Part shown: one piece after another, positions 53,690-62,447 of the stretch
How the letters are laid out: the number at the start of each line of letters is the position of its first letter
How positions within the stretch are numbered: position 1 is the first letter of the stretch
Assembly: GCA_021778315.1 (NCBI GenBank)
Contig: JAJYCQ010000004.1
Span: forward strand, 1 to 64,000
From: Acidobacteriota bacterium
GTDB lineage: Bacteria; Acidobacteriota; Terriglobia; Terriglobales; Acidobacteriaceae
Reading direction: 5' to 3'
Length of the DNA stretch: 64,000 bases
The notes under the pieces: model-generated
Told to the model about the DNA's origin: nothing
The model's input: the letters and a program-made list of their open reading frames with translations, nothing else
Database searches by the model: none
Position numbers and translations under genes: made by a program

Positions 53690-55543
53690 ATGAAAGCCAC
53701 TACCTTATCAAGGCGGACACGCAATCAAAATCAACGGACGGCGCATCTCGCGCACGCTCTGGGTATGGCCCTCGTCGCGGCCGTCCTTGTCTTTTGGGTC
53801 GCAGGCTGTAAAAGCAGCTCTGGAACAGCACCGGTCATCAACACTGCCGATAGCAACGCAACTGACCCAGCAACAGCTAACTCGGTGATGGGTTCTGTGT
53901 CGAACCCTGCGCAGCCGCCGCCCACACGGGTCCTCGACCAGAGCTCCTCGTTTCAGCCCACCCAGCAGAGCCAGTCGTATTCTCAATCGCCCGCCCCCAT
54001 CTATCGTCACGCCAACGACCCAGGTAACGGCAACGATCCCAACTACAACAACGACCAGAACTACAATAACAACCCAAATTACGATAACGGCCAAAACTAC
54101 AACAATGGCCAGAACTACAACAATAGCCAGAATTACAACAATGGCCAGAATTACAACGATCAGAGCGACTACAACCAGGGCGACGATGATGACCAGCCCA
54201 CCATGTATGCCGATCAACCGCCCCCGCCGCTCCCTCTATACGAGCAGCCCCCACCACCCGAGCCAGATTACCTCTGGACCCCCGGCTACTGGAGCTATAA
54301 CCAGTACAACGGTGGCTACTACTGGGTTCCCGGCGTCTGGTGCCCCCCGCCTTACTACGGCGCTCTCTGGACACCGCCCTACTGGGGCTTCTCCCTCGGT
54401 CGCTTTGGATTCCACATCGGCTACTGGGGCCCGCACGTCGGCTACTACGGCGGTGTCGATTACGGTTACGGCTACGTCGGCTCCGGCTTTTATGGCGGCT
54501 ACTGGCAGGGCGACAACTTCCAGTACAACCGTGCTGTAACGAATATCAACAGCAACAACACCAACATCACGAACGTCTACAACCGCACTGTCGTGGTCAA
54601 TAACGTGACGTATAACGGCGTCCCCCAGAACACCGTCAGCTATAACGGCGGCCCCGGTGGACTCAGCGTGCGGCCGCAGCGCAGCGAGATCGTTGCGATG
54701 CACGAATATCACACCCCTCCAGTGGCTGCCCAGGTTCAGGTAGTCCATGCGGCTGCTCAGAACAAGGAGCAGTTCTTCAACCAGAATCACGGTCGTCCCG
54801 TCCAGACCGTGATTCCGCGCCCCGCCATCGCGGTCCAGCCGATCGCCCAACCACCCGCTCGCGTCGCTCCAATCATTCAACAGCGTAACCAGCTCGTGCA
54901 AAAATCCATCGCGCCCCAGCAGCAAGCTCAACCGCTGCAACAGCGTCCTCAATTCACGATCCAGAGCCGTCCTCAACCAACTCAACAGCAGCAACAGCAG
55001 CAACAGCAGCAACAACGCCAACCCACCCTACAGCAACGTCCTCAACCCACGATCCAGAACCATCCTCAACCAACTCAACAACAGCAACAACAGTATCCTC
55101 AATCCGCACCGCAACAGCAGCGCCAACAAGCGCAGCAGCAGCAAGCCCAGCAACAACAGCGCCAACAAGCGCAGCAACAGCAGGCCCAACAACAGCAGCG
55201 CCAACAAGCGCAGCAGCAACAAGCCCAACAACAACAGCGCCAACAAGCGCAGCAACAGCAGGCCCAACAACAGCAGCGCCAACAAGTGCAACAGCAGCGC
55301 CAACAAGTGCAACAGCAGCGCCAACAAGCGCAGCAGCAGCAAGCCCAGCAACAACAGCGCCAACAAGCGCAGCAGCAACAAGCCCAACAACAGCAGCGCC
55401 AACAAGCGCAGCAACAGCAAGCCCAACAACAGCAGCGCCAACAAGCGCAGCAGCAAGCTCAACAGCAGCGCCAACAGCAACAGCAGCGCCAGCAACCCGT
55501 TCCTCGGCCTGCACCGAAGCCGGATCCCAACCGCCCACAATAG
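53690..55543 (+). CDS. Gln-rich lipoprotein with YXWGXW-type aromatic repeats
   Basis: The 617-residue protein has a signal peptide and lipobox WVAGC (Cys at about 40). Residues about 115-165 are Asn/Tyr/Asp-rich short repeats (NYNNGQ-like). The segment about 195-300 is aromatic-rich, with YLWTPGYWSYNQYNGGYYW and related Tyr-Trp-Gly motifs similar to the YXWGXW repeat family. Then comes an Asn/Val-rich stretch, and from about 410 to the end almost pure Gln with Arg and Ala, built from a 12-residue unit. Membrane association by the lipid anchor is likely; function is unknown. The last Pro/Arg-rich residues end in PNRPQ. GGAGTG precedes the ATG by about nine bases. Confidence 0.8.
   Translation: MKATTLSRRTRNQNQRTAHLAHALGMALVAAVLVFWVAGCKSSSGTAPVINTADSNATDPATANSVMGSVSNPAQPPPTRVLDQSSSFQPTQQSQSYSQSPAPIYRHANDPGNGNDPNYNNDQNYNNNPNYDNGQNYNNGQNYNNSQNYNNGQNYNDQSDYNQGDDDDQPTMYADQPPPPLPLYEQPPPPEPDYLWTPGYWSYNQYNGGYYWVPGVWCPPPYYGALWTPPYWGFSLGRFGFHIGYWGPHVGYYGGVDYGYGYVGSGFYGGYWQGDNFQYNRAVTNINSNNTNITNVYNRTVVVNNVTYNGVPQNTVSYNGGPGGLSVRPQRSEIVAMHEYHTPPVAAQVQVVHAAAQNKEQFFNQNHGRPVQTVIPRPAIAVQPIAQPPARVAPIIQQRNQLVQKSIAPQQQAQPLQQRPQFTIQSRPQPTQQQQQQQQQQQRQPTLQQRPQPTIQNHPQPTQQQQQQYPQSAPQQQRQQAQQQQAQQQQRQQAQQQQAQQQQRQQAQQQQAQQQQRQQAQQQQAQQQQRQQVQQQRQQVQQQRQQAQQQQAQQQQRQQAQQQQAQQQQRQQAQQQQAQQQQRQQAQQQAQQQRQQQQQRQQPVPRPAPKPDPNRPQ
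55110..55490 (+). repeat. Tandem 36-base repeats encoding Gln-rich 12-residue units
   Basis: The unit codes for QQQRQQAQQQQA-like segments; at least eight copies are present, with two shorter variants that carry Val in place of Ala (about 55280-55325). Copies differ mainly in CAA/CAG choice, so the array is a candidate for slippage and length variation between strains. Confidence 0.8.
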
Positions 55544-55565
55544 GCAATACCTCGGCTTCTAGCAA

Positions 55566-55594
55566 GAAGGGCTCGCCGTCACGGCGAGCCCTTC
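55566..55594. terminator. Convergent terminator between the Gln-rich gene and the NRAMP gene
   Basis: A 13-base-pair stem, GAAGGGCTCGCCG and its complement, has a three-base loop. It lies 22 bases after one stop codon and 21 bases before the other. There is no long T-run on either side. Confidence 0.7.
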
Positions 55595-55615
55595 GTTATC
55601 CACCCCACAAACGCC

Positions 55616-57022
55616 TCACCCCATCGCCATTTGCACCAGCAGCACCACATTCAACGCGACAATAATCGTCGCCACCGTCCATCCCGCCACCCGCATCCGC
55701 AGCGCACTCGCAAACTTCCCCATCACGGCCGCACGATTCGTCAATAGCAGCAGCGGAATCAGCGCCGCCGGCAGCGTAAAGCTCAGCAGCACCTGCGACC
55801 CAATCAATATCTTCAGCGGGTCCCATCCGATCCCGATCACCAGCAGAGCAGGAATCACCGTGATCATCCGCCGCAGGAAAATCGGAAACTTGATATCCAG
55901 AAATCCCTCGATGATCACCTGCCCCGCCATCACCCCCACCGTCGAACTCGACAGCCCGGAGCACAGCAGCGCCACCGCAAACACCACCGCCGCTCCCCGT
56001 CCCAGCAGCGGCCCCAGCGTCCGGTACGCATCCTGAATCGTAGGCGACGCACCCGGCCCCTGGAACAGCGCCACCGCCGCCATCACAATCATCGCCGAAT
56101 TAATCAGCCACGCCCCGTTCATCGCAAAGAACACATCCACCAGCTCAAACCGCAGATACTGGCTCATGATCTTCGACTTCGGCAGCCCACTATCCGGCGA
56201 CAGCTCATTCAATCGCGGCTGCACCAGCGCCGAGTGCAGATAGATCACATGCGGCATCACCGTCGCTCCCAGCATCCCCACCGCCGCATACACGCTCCCC
56301 CGCAGCGCTCCCGAACTATGCGTGTCGAACGTCGGCAATATCGTCGCTACAAACGCCCGATGCCAATCCGGATGCACCAGAAAAACCTCAAACCCATAAC
56401 TCAGCCCAATGATCCCGACAAACGCCATGATCCCGCGCTCCAGCCACTGAAACCCCGCCAGATCCAGCGCCAGAATCGCAAACACCGCCACCGTAGAAAT
56501 CCCCGCCGACACCATCATCGATCCCGTCAGCGTCAATCCATGCGCCATCAGCGCCGGCCCGATCAGCAGGTCTAACCCCAGCGCCGCGCCCAGAAACTCC
56601 GCCATATCCGTCGCCACCGCCGATACCTCGGCGCACACCCACAAAAGCACGACCATCGGCCGCGAAAAATGCTTCCTACAGCTCTGCGGCAGCGTCAGCC
56701 CCGTCACAATACCCAGCTTCGCTGACAGGTACTGAATCACAATCGCCATCACATTCGACCACAGCAGCACCCACAGCAGCCGATAGCCAAACTGACTTCC
56801 ACCCAGAATATTCGTCGCAAAATTTCCCGGATCGATATACGCCACCGACGCCACAAACGCCGGCCCAAAGTAGCTCCAAATCTGGTCGCTGCGAAATGCG
56901 CTGCGCCCCTTCCCCCCAGGCGTTGACAGCTCCAGCAGCCCCGGACTCGCTGCCGCTACAGCCGCCGGTGAGAGATTCGCCTCTCGCTCAGCGTCCGTAA
57001 CGTGGAAGGGTTCCTCAGGCAT
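55616..57022 (-). CDS. mntH: NRAMP-family divalent metal ion transporter
   Basis: The 468-residue membrane protein has the DPGN motif at 64-67 and the MPH motif in helix 6 (ATVMPHVIYLHS), both metal-binding in the NRAMP family. About eleven helices are visible. Such transporters bring in Mn2+ or Fe2+ with protons. The N-terminal soluble stretch of about 45 residues is longer than in E. coli MntH. No metal regulator is adjacent. Mn versus Fe preference cannot be judged from the sequence. Confidence 0.92.
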   Translation of the reverse strand: MPEEPFHVTDAEREANLSPAAVAAASPGLLELSTPGGKGRSAFRSDQIWSYFGPAFVASVAYIDPGNFATNILGGSQFGYRLLWVLLWSNVMAIVIQYLSAKLGIVTGLTLPQSCRKHFSRPMVVLLWVCAEVSAVATDMAEFLGAALGLDLLIGPALMAHGLTLTGSMMVSAGISTVAVFAILALDLAGFQWLERGIMAFVGIIGLSYGFEVFLVHPDWHRAFVATILPTFDTHSSGALRGSVYAAVGMLGATVMPHVIYLHSALVQPRLNELSPDSGLPKSKIMSQYLRFELVDVFFAMNGAWLINSAMIVMAAVALFQGPGASPTIQDAYRTLGPLLGRGAAVVFAVALLCSGLSSSTVGVMAGQVIIEGFLDIKFPIFLRRMITVIPALLVIGIGWDPLKILIGSQVLLSFTLPAALIPLLLLTNRAAVMGKFASALRMRVAGWTVATIIVALNVVLLVQMAMG

Positions 57023-57127
57023 CTCTCTCTAGTATAGAGCGCCCCTCTTCAGCAAATGTCAACCAGCCTTCGCACCGTCCCCAGCGGCGGAACACCTCCC
57101 CCGCCCCGCCGCTTTTCTCGCTTTGCT

Positions 57128-57451
57128 CTACTTCAAAAACACGCTCTTCCCTGCATCATTCGACGACACCTGCATCAGCTCCTGCCCATTCACCTTCGTG
57201 TTCGTCTCGCAATAAACACGCACGACACTACCCACCGGAGCGTACACATGCAGGATCGAGTCATACCGAATCTTGTACCGCACATCGCCAATCAGGACCT
57301 CGCGATCCTGCGACGTATAGTTGACGAACGTCAGGAAGACCACCTGCTCCTTTGCTTGATGCAGGTTACTGACCGGGTTCGTATACATAGGGGTTGCGGC
57401 GACCGCGCTAACAGGCGCAGCAAAGGCTAGAGCAAGAAATAATGAACGCAT
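57128..57451 (-). CDS. Small secreted protein of unknown function
   Basis: The 107-residue protein has a signal peptide (MRSLFLALAFAAPVSAVA). The mature part contains VVFLTFVNYTSQDREVLIGDVRYKI and ends in SVFLK, suggesting a small beta-rich domain. One Cys is present in the mature part. I recognise no family. It stands alone on its strand between mntH and dut, with about 100-170 bases of untranslated DNA on either side. Confidence 0.65.
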   Translation of the reverse strand: MRSLFLALAFAAPVSAVAATPMYTNPVSNLHQAKEQVVFLTFVNYTSQDREVLIGDVRYKIRYDSILHVYAPVGSVVRVYCETNTKVNGQELMQVSSNDAGKSVFLK

Positions 57452-57622
57452 CGGAGTCTCTCCATACCACTGAAATTGAGAGGGTCTCTGCCATGGTTCA
57501 GAGAAGCTCTTAGTGAATAGAGTTACGCGCGCATCATGTCATCGGTTCCAACATAATGTTGTGATTTCATGAATCCGCAAATCCACTCAAGATCCATTCA
57601 AGATCCACGTACACCACCCCAC

Positions 57623-58075
57623 CTACACTCCCGTCGACCCAAACCCCGCCACACCACGCACCGTCTCCGCCAACATATCCGTCTCTTCAAACACCGCCTG
57701 GATCCGTTCCACAATCCGCAGCTGCGCAATCCGATGTCCCGGCGCAACCATCTGCGGTTCACTCGTAAGGTTCGTCAGCACAATCTTCAACTCCCCCCGA
57801 TACCCCGGATCGATCACGCCCGCCAGCGTAGTAATCCCGCGCACCGCCAGCCCCGATCTGTCCTCCACCAGCGCCCCATGCGTCGACGGCAGCTCCATCG
57901 CCAGCCCGGTCCTCACCGCCTGCGTAGAACCCGCCTGTCCCACCGGAGCCAGCGTCGCCGCCTCAGCAGCAAACAAGTCCGCCGCCAGATCCCCATACGG
58001 TCCGGCATGCGCATACCGCGGCATCTGCGCCGAAGCCACCAACCTCTGTACCAATATCGTAGGTCCCATCTTCAT
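57623..58075 (-). CDS. dut: dUTP diphosphatase
   Basis: dUTPase removes dUTP and supplies dUMP. The five family motifs can be traced: AADLFAA, EDRSGLA, GVIDPGYRGEL, GHRIAQL and RGVAGFGSTG. The usual PRSGLA is changed to EDRSGLA, which is rare but leaves the serine and glycine. At 150 residues the length is normal for a trimeric enzyme. AGGAG, five bases before the ATG, is the end of a 7-base repeat array. Confidence 0.93.
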   Translation of the reverse strand: MKMGPTILVQRLVASAQMPRYAHAGPYGDLAADLFAAEAATLAPVGQAGSTQAVRTGLAMELPSTHGALVEDRSGLAVRGITTLAGVIDPGYRGELKIVLTNLTSEPQMVAPGHRIAQLRIVERIQAVFEETDMLAETVRGVAGFGSTGV

Positions 58076-58080
58076 CGCTC

Positions 58081-58107
58081 TCCTAATCCCTGTCCCTAAT
58101 CCCTGCT
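58081..58107 (-). repeat. GGGATTA-type 7-base array between the epimerase and dut genes
   Basis: Plus-strand units are TCCTAAT, CCCTGT (six bases), CCCTAAT, CCCTGCT. On the mRNA strand this reads AGCAGGG, ATTAGGG, ACAGGG, ATTAGGA, then GAGCG and the dut ATG. The array starts right at the stop of the epimerase gene, and the Shine-Dalgarno AGGAG is its last unit. Confidence 0.75.
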
Positions 58108-58108
58108 T

Positions 58109-59161
58109 CTACGACATCCACTTCAACAAACGAATAATCCCCATCGGCGCAGCCTTCGAGTGCGCCGACACATCCGTCCGCGCATGAATCGCTCTTCGGT
58201 TCTCGCTGTAATACGAAAACGCGCGCAGCATCATCTCTTCATTCGTCAGCGTCGGCACCCAACCCAACTCCCTCCGAATCCTCTGCGTGTCAAACACGAA
58301 ACTCTCCGCAATCATCCGGTAGTGATAAGGCCCCAGCGGCGACACTCCCATCTTGTGCGCCAACTGCATCAGCGCCACAGTCGTCCTCCTCGGCAGCGAC
58401 GCCACCCGCGACCTGCTTCCCGCCGCGCGAATCACACTCTCATACATCGCCCGCATCGTCGGCACCGCATCACTGCCGATATGAAATAAATTCGACTCCT
58501 CATACGTCAAACACAGCAAGCAAGCCGTAGCCAGATCCTGCGCATAAATAAATTGATAACGACTCGACCCATCGCCCACCACCCAAACTTTTTTTCCATC
58601 CTCAATAAACTCAAACAGAATCGCCAGCAGCCCCAGCCGCCCGCTATCGATAATCGTCGGACACCGCAGCGTCACCACGCGCAACTCCGGATACTTCTCC
58701 CGCAACACCTCAAGCTCGCGTTCCGCTTGCAGCTTCGACCGCCCATACAACTCCACCGGTGCCGGCACATCCGCCTCCGTCACCGGCCTCCCAAACCCCT
58801 CGGCCCACAAACAGTTCGACGAAATATTCACGATCCGCATAACACCCGCAGCCACCGCCGCCTCTGCCACCAGCCGCGTTCCATCCACATTGCTCGTCCA
58901 TAGCAGCGTTTCATCCTTCACGTCATGCGCCAGCATCGCCGCGCAATGAAACACCGCCTCAAACTTATGCTCCGCAAACATCCGCCTCAGCAATTCCTCA
59001 TCGCGAATATCCCCCTGCACACTGGTCAGCGCAGGATCCCCAGCCTCATCCCGCACCAAATCAATATTCGTTACCGCGAACCCCTCCGCCAGCAGCCGCC
59101 GCTTCAACAAGCCGCCAAAAAATCCCGACCCCCCGGTCACCAACACCTCACGCCTCTGCAT
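58109..59161 (-). CDS. NAD-dependent epimerase/dehydratase (extended SDR)
   Basis: The 350-residue protein starts with the nucleotide-binding GGSGFFGG, has NVDGTRLVAEAA and the catalytic YGRSK (Tyr-x-x-x-Lys), and a substrate domain at about 170-320. The family includes sugar-nucleotide epimerases and sterol-type dehydrogenases; the absence of an obvious sugar-nucleotide cluster leaves the substrate open. It follows two membrane proteins that look like glycosyltransferases, so a role in surface glycan or lipid-linked sugar metabolism is likely. GGGGAG, made by a repeat array, lies four bases before the ATG. The C-terminal RRAIHARTD...HSKAAP tail is basic. Confidence 0.88.
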   Translation of the reverse strand: MQRREVLVTGGSGFFGGLLKRRLLAEGFAVTNIDLVRDEAGDPALTSVQGDIRDEELLRRMFAEHKFEAVFHCAAMLAHDVKDETLLWTSNVDGTRLVAEAAVAAGVMRIVNISSNCLWAEGFGRPVTEADVPAPVELYGRSKLQAERELEVLREKYPELRVVTLRCPTIIDSGRLGLLAILFEFIEDGKKVWVVGDGSSRYQFIYAQDLATACLLCLTYEESNLFHIGSDAVPTMRAMYESVIRAAGSRSRVASLPRRTTVALMQLAHKMGVSPLGPYHYRMIAESFVFDTQRIRRELGWVPTLTNEEMMLRAFSYYSENRRAIHARTDVSAHSKAAPMGIIRLLKWMS

Positions 59162-60584
59162 CGTCTCCCCTAATTCCTAATCCCTGTTCCCTAATCCCTA
59201 TCTTTTGCGCGGAGCGGAAAAGATAAACCGCCAGCACCGCAATCAGCGGCTCCATCGGATGCCGAAACCGCGGCTGCACCGTCACCAGATAGTATGGCAG
59301 CGGCAGCAACAAAAAGATCAGCGCAAACAACCCAGCACCCTCCACTCGCCTCCGCACCATCAGCACCAGTCCCAGCAAACCGCACACACTCAAGAAGCAA
59401 TAACTCAACTGCCGCAGATACTCCTGCACGGGCTTCCCATTCGCGGGATGCGGCGTCCCGTCCCAGAAAAACAGGAACCGATCCAGCGTCCACTTCGCCG
59501 TCCTCCACGGCCGCGCACGAATCCGCTCCTTAGCCTCATCGCCGCGCATCTTCGCGAATTTCACCTCGCCCATCCGCACAAATTCCTTGAACTCCGGATC
59601 GCCCGTCCACAGCGGCAGCGTCGTCCCCCACGGAAATCCGTCATTCCGCTCTAGCGTCGACTCATAAAGCTCCACCCCAAAATTACTGCGCGTCGGCACA
59701 AACGCATGCAGCACGCGCTCATTCCGAATCACCCACGGAGCCAGCACCGCCGCAAACATCACGCAAGTCAGCGCCGCACCCCCCACCGTCCGCAACAGCC
59801 TGCCCTGTTCCCTAATCCCTAATCCCTGTTCCCTGCAATGCCGCAACTCCGGCCACGCCACCCAAACCATCATCCCCGGCAAGCACAACAGCAGCGAAGC
59901 ATTCGACAGCGCAATCAACCCCCACAGCACCCCGAAAAGCAAAGCGTTCAGTGCCCAGTGCCCAGGCTTCAGACGGTCTTCCACCGCCGCACTCTGAGCC
60001 CTGAGCCCTGAGCCCTGGGCCCTCATCCGCAACGCCACCACAATCGCCCACGAAAATAAAAACACCGTAAGTGACATCTCCCAAAACCAATGCACCGCAT
60101 ACTGCAGCGCCGCCGGATACACCGCCCAAATCCACGCCGACCACACCGCCACCGGAGCCGCATACGTCGCTCCCCGCCGAGCAATCCCCCGGGCATCAAA
60201 GCACCTCTCCGCAATCTCGTACACCGCCGGAGCCACCGCCGCCGAGAACGCGCTATCCACCACCAACAGCGCCAGCGCCGCACCCCGCGAGTACACCCCA
60301 AACAGCTTGAACGCCGCCGCCATCAGCAACGGGTACAGCGGCGTCAGCCATGCCGTCGGTCCAGACACCCCATTGAACGGATTCGCATACCCATGCCCCG
60401 TCGCCACCGACCGTGCAATCCGTCCCGCCTCGAATCCAAAATTAAAATTCGCCTGGTCCGTCCGCACCTTGTACATATGCCCCACCAGAATCACGGCCAC
60501 GCGTAGCCCGAACCCCAACCAGAAAATCATCCAGGGCGCTCTGTACCATCTCCCACCCCCGCCAACCTCCAATCGTCTTTCCAC
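59148..60584 (-). CDS. Polytopic membrane protein, ArnT/PMT-like glycosyltransferase (GT39-like) candidate
   Basis: Read from the GTG at 60584, it has 478 residues and many hydrophobic helices, with the general profile of lipid-linked sugar transferases (GT-C fold): an Asp/Asn-rich first loop after helix 1 (KVRTDQANFNFGFE) and a long soluble segment around 310-360. The start is supported by AAGGGAG eight bases upstream, and the GTG overlaps the upstream stop (TAGTG). The gene contains three 7-base repeat arrays that are translated as cytoplasmic loop insertions and a fourth at the very C-terminus. Its end overlaps the epimerase start by 14 bases. Function is inferred only from topology. Confidence 0.72.
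   Translation of the reverse strand: MERRLEVGGGGRWYRAPWMIFWLGFGLRVAVILVGHMYKVRTDQANFNFGFEAGRIARSVATGHGYANPFNGVSGPTAWLTPLYPLLMAAAFKLFGVYSRGAALALLVVDSAFSAAVAPAVYEIAERCFDARGIARRGATYAAPVAVWSAWIWAVYPAALQYAVHWFWEMSLTVFLFSWAIVVALRMRAQGSGLRAQSAAVEDRLKPGHWALNALLFGVLWGLIALSNASLLLCLPGMMVWVAWPELRHCREQGLGIREQGRLLRTVGGAALTCVMFAAVLAPWVIRNERVLHAFVPTRSNFGVELYESTLERNDGFPWGTTLPLWTGDPEFKEFVRMGEVKFAKMRGDEAKERIRARPWRTAKWTLDRFLFFWDGTPHPANGKPVQEYLRQLSYCFLSVCGLLGLVLMVRRRVEGAGLFALIFLLLPLPYYLVTVQPRFRHPMEPLIAVLAVYLFRSAQKIGIREQGLGIRGDDAEA
59168..59202 (-). repeat. GGGATTA-type array coding the C-terminus of the membrane protein
   Basis: Plus-strand units are CCCTAAT, TCCTAAT, CCCTGTT, CCCTAAT, CCCTATC. They code for GIREQGLGIRG-like residues at the end of the upstream gene and end in AATTAGGGGAG before the epimerase ATG. 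Confidence 0.85.
59803..59837 (-). repeat. Five perfect GGGATTA/GGGAACA-type units inside a coding region
   Basis: Plus-strand units are CCCTGTT, CCCTAAT, CCCTAAT, CCCTGTT, CCCTGCA, in frame as CREQGLGIREQGR-like residues of a predicted loop of the membrane protein. Five GGG runs with four-base spacers are present on the sense strand. Confidence 0.9.
59946..60026 (-). repeat. GGGCTCA- and GGGCACT-type 7-base units inside a coding region
   Basis: Two short arrays lie in the same gene: CTCTGAG, CCCTGAG, CCCTGAG, CCCTGGG, CCCTCAT at 59992-60026, and GTTCAGT, GCCCAGT, GCCCAGG at 59946-59966. They encode RAQGSGLRAQS and PGHWALN-type residues in the loop between two helices. Confidence 0.7.
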
Positions 60585-62185
60585 TACGGCCGCTCCCTTA
60601 CATACAAACGATACGAGTTCTGTTCCACCGGATGCCTCCACCACGCAATCCGGTGCGGCGGCGTCCGCTGCTCCACCAGTTTGTATTTCGTCCGCAACAA
60701 CTCCGCAAACTCCGGCCACCGCAGCGGCAGATCCCAGCTATGCGCCAGCGAGAAGCACTCCTGATCGGTCACCACCATCACCTCCGGAGGGTTCCGCTCC
60801 ATCGCCCTCCAGAACCCCTCGCGATACGCCTTGCTCACCGCCGTCTGCGTCGGTTGAAATAAATAGCAGTCATACAAATACCCAGTCGACTCCACCAGAT
60901 CCATGTTGTACAGCGTATTCAAACACCCCGACGTCATATCCACGCACTGCACCCGCCCATCCAGCTTCTCTCCGCCCAGCTTCCTCAGGTCAGCCTGCAG
61001 CATCTGGTTGAACTCCTGATTCCTCCAGTCATAATGCCCCGCAATCCACGCCGACGACGGCACCAGCCACAGCGCTCCCCCCATCAACCCCGCCGCCGCC
61101 GCCCATCGCATCCATCCCTGTGCCTCCAGCCCCGTCACCAGCAGCCATCCACACAGCAACGCCAGAAACGCCTCCGTAGGATACCGGTGGTACGGAAAGC
61201 CCTTCCCCTGCACCACATACGACGCAGCCCCCAGCACCACGCCCGCCATCAGCAATCTTCCCCACCAAGCCCTCCAGGGCTTCTCCACCACAAACAGCGG
61301 CACCGCCGGAACCGCTACCAACAGCAGCAGCGTCGGAAAACTTCCCACCACCAGCGCCGCCAGCGGCCTCCGTCCCAACGACGCGTGATACGCCACCAGC
61401 CCCCGGTTCGCAGCCACAAAATCCCCCAGCGCCCCATGCACCATCAGCCATCTCGCAGTCACCGCCATCGGAACCGCAAACCCCGCCGCCGCACCCACCA
61501 GGTACCGCACCCACCCCCTCTTCAACGACCAAACCCGCCCCACCATCAACGCCGCAAACACCACCGCAAACAGCAACCCCGAAGGCTTCACCAACGTAGC
61601 CGCACCCGCAAACATCCCAAACACCACCGCCGACCACGCACTCCGTCGCCGCACAGCATGGAACAGAAACACGCAAGCCACCAGCAGCAGCGTGGTCATC
61701 ATCAAGTCCCGCTGCCCGCTATTCGCCGGCCCATCCCTCAGATGAATCGCAGCAAACATCGCCCCCGCAAACAGCCCAATCAGCCAGTCCACCGGCCACG
61801 CGATCACCACCATCGCTCCCACGCACGTTGCCATCAGCCCAAAATCAAACGCCCTCCACCCCGCCGCCCCCGGCCCCAGCAGGTGAATCGCCCCCCACTG
61901 CAGCGCGTACGTCCCCGGCATATTGATGTCCACAATATCCCGGTACGGCATCTTCCCGTGATCCATCAGCAGCACCACATAGTGCATCAGCGGAGCATCG
62001 CCCACCACCGGCCAATGCCGCGTCCCCACCGCCCCGCCCACCAGCGATACCACCAGTGCCGCAGTCGCCACCCACCGCACCACCTCCAGCGTCACCCTCC
62101 CGAACCCACGCCTCGGCTCCTGGTCGCCAACAGGCGTAGCCCCCCGCTCTCCAACATCCCGTCGCTGAGGCACAAACTCGCTCAT
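60584..62185 (-). CDS. Polytopic membrane protein, GT-C-type glycosyltransferase candidate
   Basis: From the ATG at 62185 the protein has 533 residues: a basic N-terminus, about ten to twelve helices, and a soluble C-terminal domain after about residue 400. Segments such as HGKMPYRDIVDINMPGTYALQW and SGQRDLMMT lie in loops and resemble acceptor/donor-binding loops of GT39/GT83-like enzymes. The upstream in-frame extension to 62380 would overlap the rplU promoter and has no hydrophobic signal, so I reject it. The family assignment is by topology only. It is the first gene of a minus-strand run with a second membrane protein, an epimerase and dut. Confidence 0.75.
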   Translation of the reverse strand: MSEFVPQRRDVGERGATPVGDQEPRRGFGRVTLEVVRWVATAALVVSLVGGAVGTRHWPVVGDAPLMHYVVLLMDHGKMPYRDIVDINMPGTYALQWGAIHLLGPGAAGWRAFDFGLMATCVGAMVVIAWPVDWLIGLFAGAMFAAIHLRDGPANSGQRDLMMTTLLLVACVFLFHAVRRRSAWSAVVFGMFAGAATLVKPSGLLFAVVFAALMVGRVWSLKRGWVRYLVGAAAGFAVPMAVTARWLMVHGALGDFVAANRGLVAYHASLGRRPLAALVVGSFPTLLLLVAVPAVPLFVVEKPWRAWWGRLLMAGVVLGAASYVVQGKGFPYHRYPTEAFLALLCGWLLVTGLEAQGWMRWAAAAGLMGGALWLVPSSAWIAGHYDWRNQEFNQMLQADLRKLGGEKLDGRVQCVDMTSGCLNTLYNMDLVESTGYLYDCYLFQPTQTAVSKAYREGFWRAMERNPPEVMVVTDQECFSLAHSWDLPLRWPEFAELLRTKYKLVEQRTPPHRIAWWRHPVEQNSYRLYVRERP

Positions 62186-62242
62186 AGTTCGGCTGCGCGT
62201 CTCCTGCTGCGCGTCCCATTCTAACGATTCAGCACGCAACCA

Positions 62243-62272
62243 TTGACCCCAGCCCCACTTTCCCGGTAAACT
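62243..62272 (+). promoter_or_regulatory. Possible promoter of rplU-rpmA
   Basis: TTGACC (62243-62248) and TAAACT (62267-62272) are 18 bases apart, a good fit to the general housekeeping promoter form. About 175 bases of leader would follow before rplU. The gap also holds the divergent start region of the membrane protein gene. Confidence 0.4.
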
Positions 62273-62447
62273 CTTATAGTTTGGCAAAGCAGTGGGACGT
62301 TTCCAGCTGCATGGGTCTGAAGCGGTGCAGCGTACGTCAAGCTGCTGTCTCGCTCTCCGGCCGGGCAGGCCCCCAACCAAGACATTTTTTGCACAGAAAA
62401 TAGAGGCAGAGCGTGACTTTCCGCGCCCTGCCGTGAGGTTTCAAGCT

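Noticed and set aside
55110..55490. CRISPR-like array
   Set aside because: The repeats are contiguous and coding, with no unique spacers and no cas genes.
55028..55540. A Leu-rich ORF opposite the Gln-rich repeats
   Set aside because: Its composition results only from reading CAG/CAA repeats backward (CTG/TTG).
57587..57607. Direct repeat TCAAGATCCA twice, 11 bases apart
   Set aside because: Too short to be more than a chance duplication.
62292..62447. N-terminal extension of L21
   Set aside because: The added residues are not L21-like, and the family begins at MYAVI.
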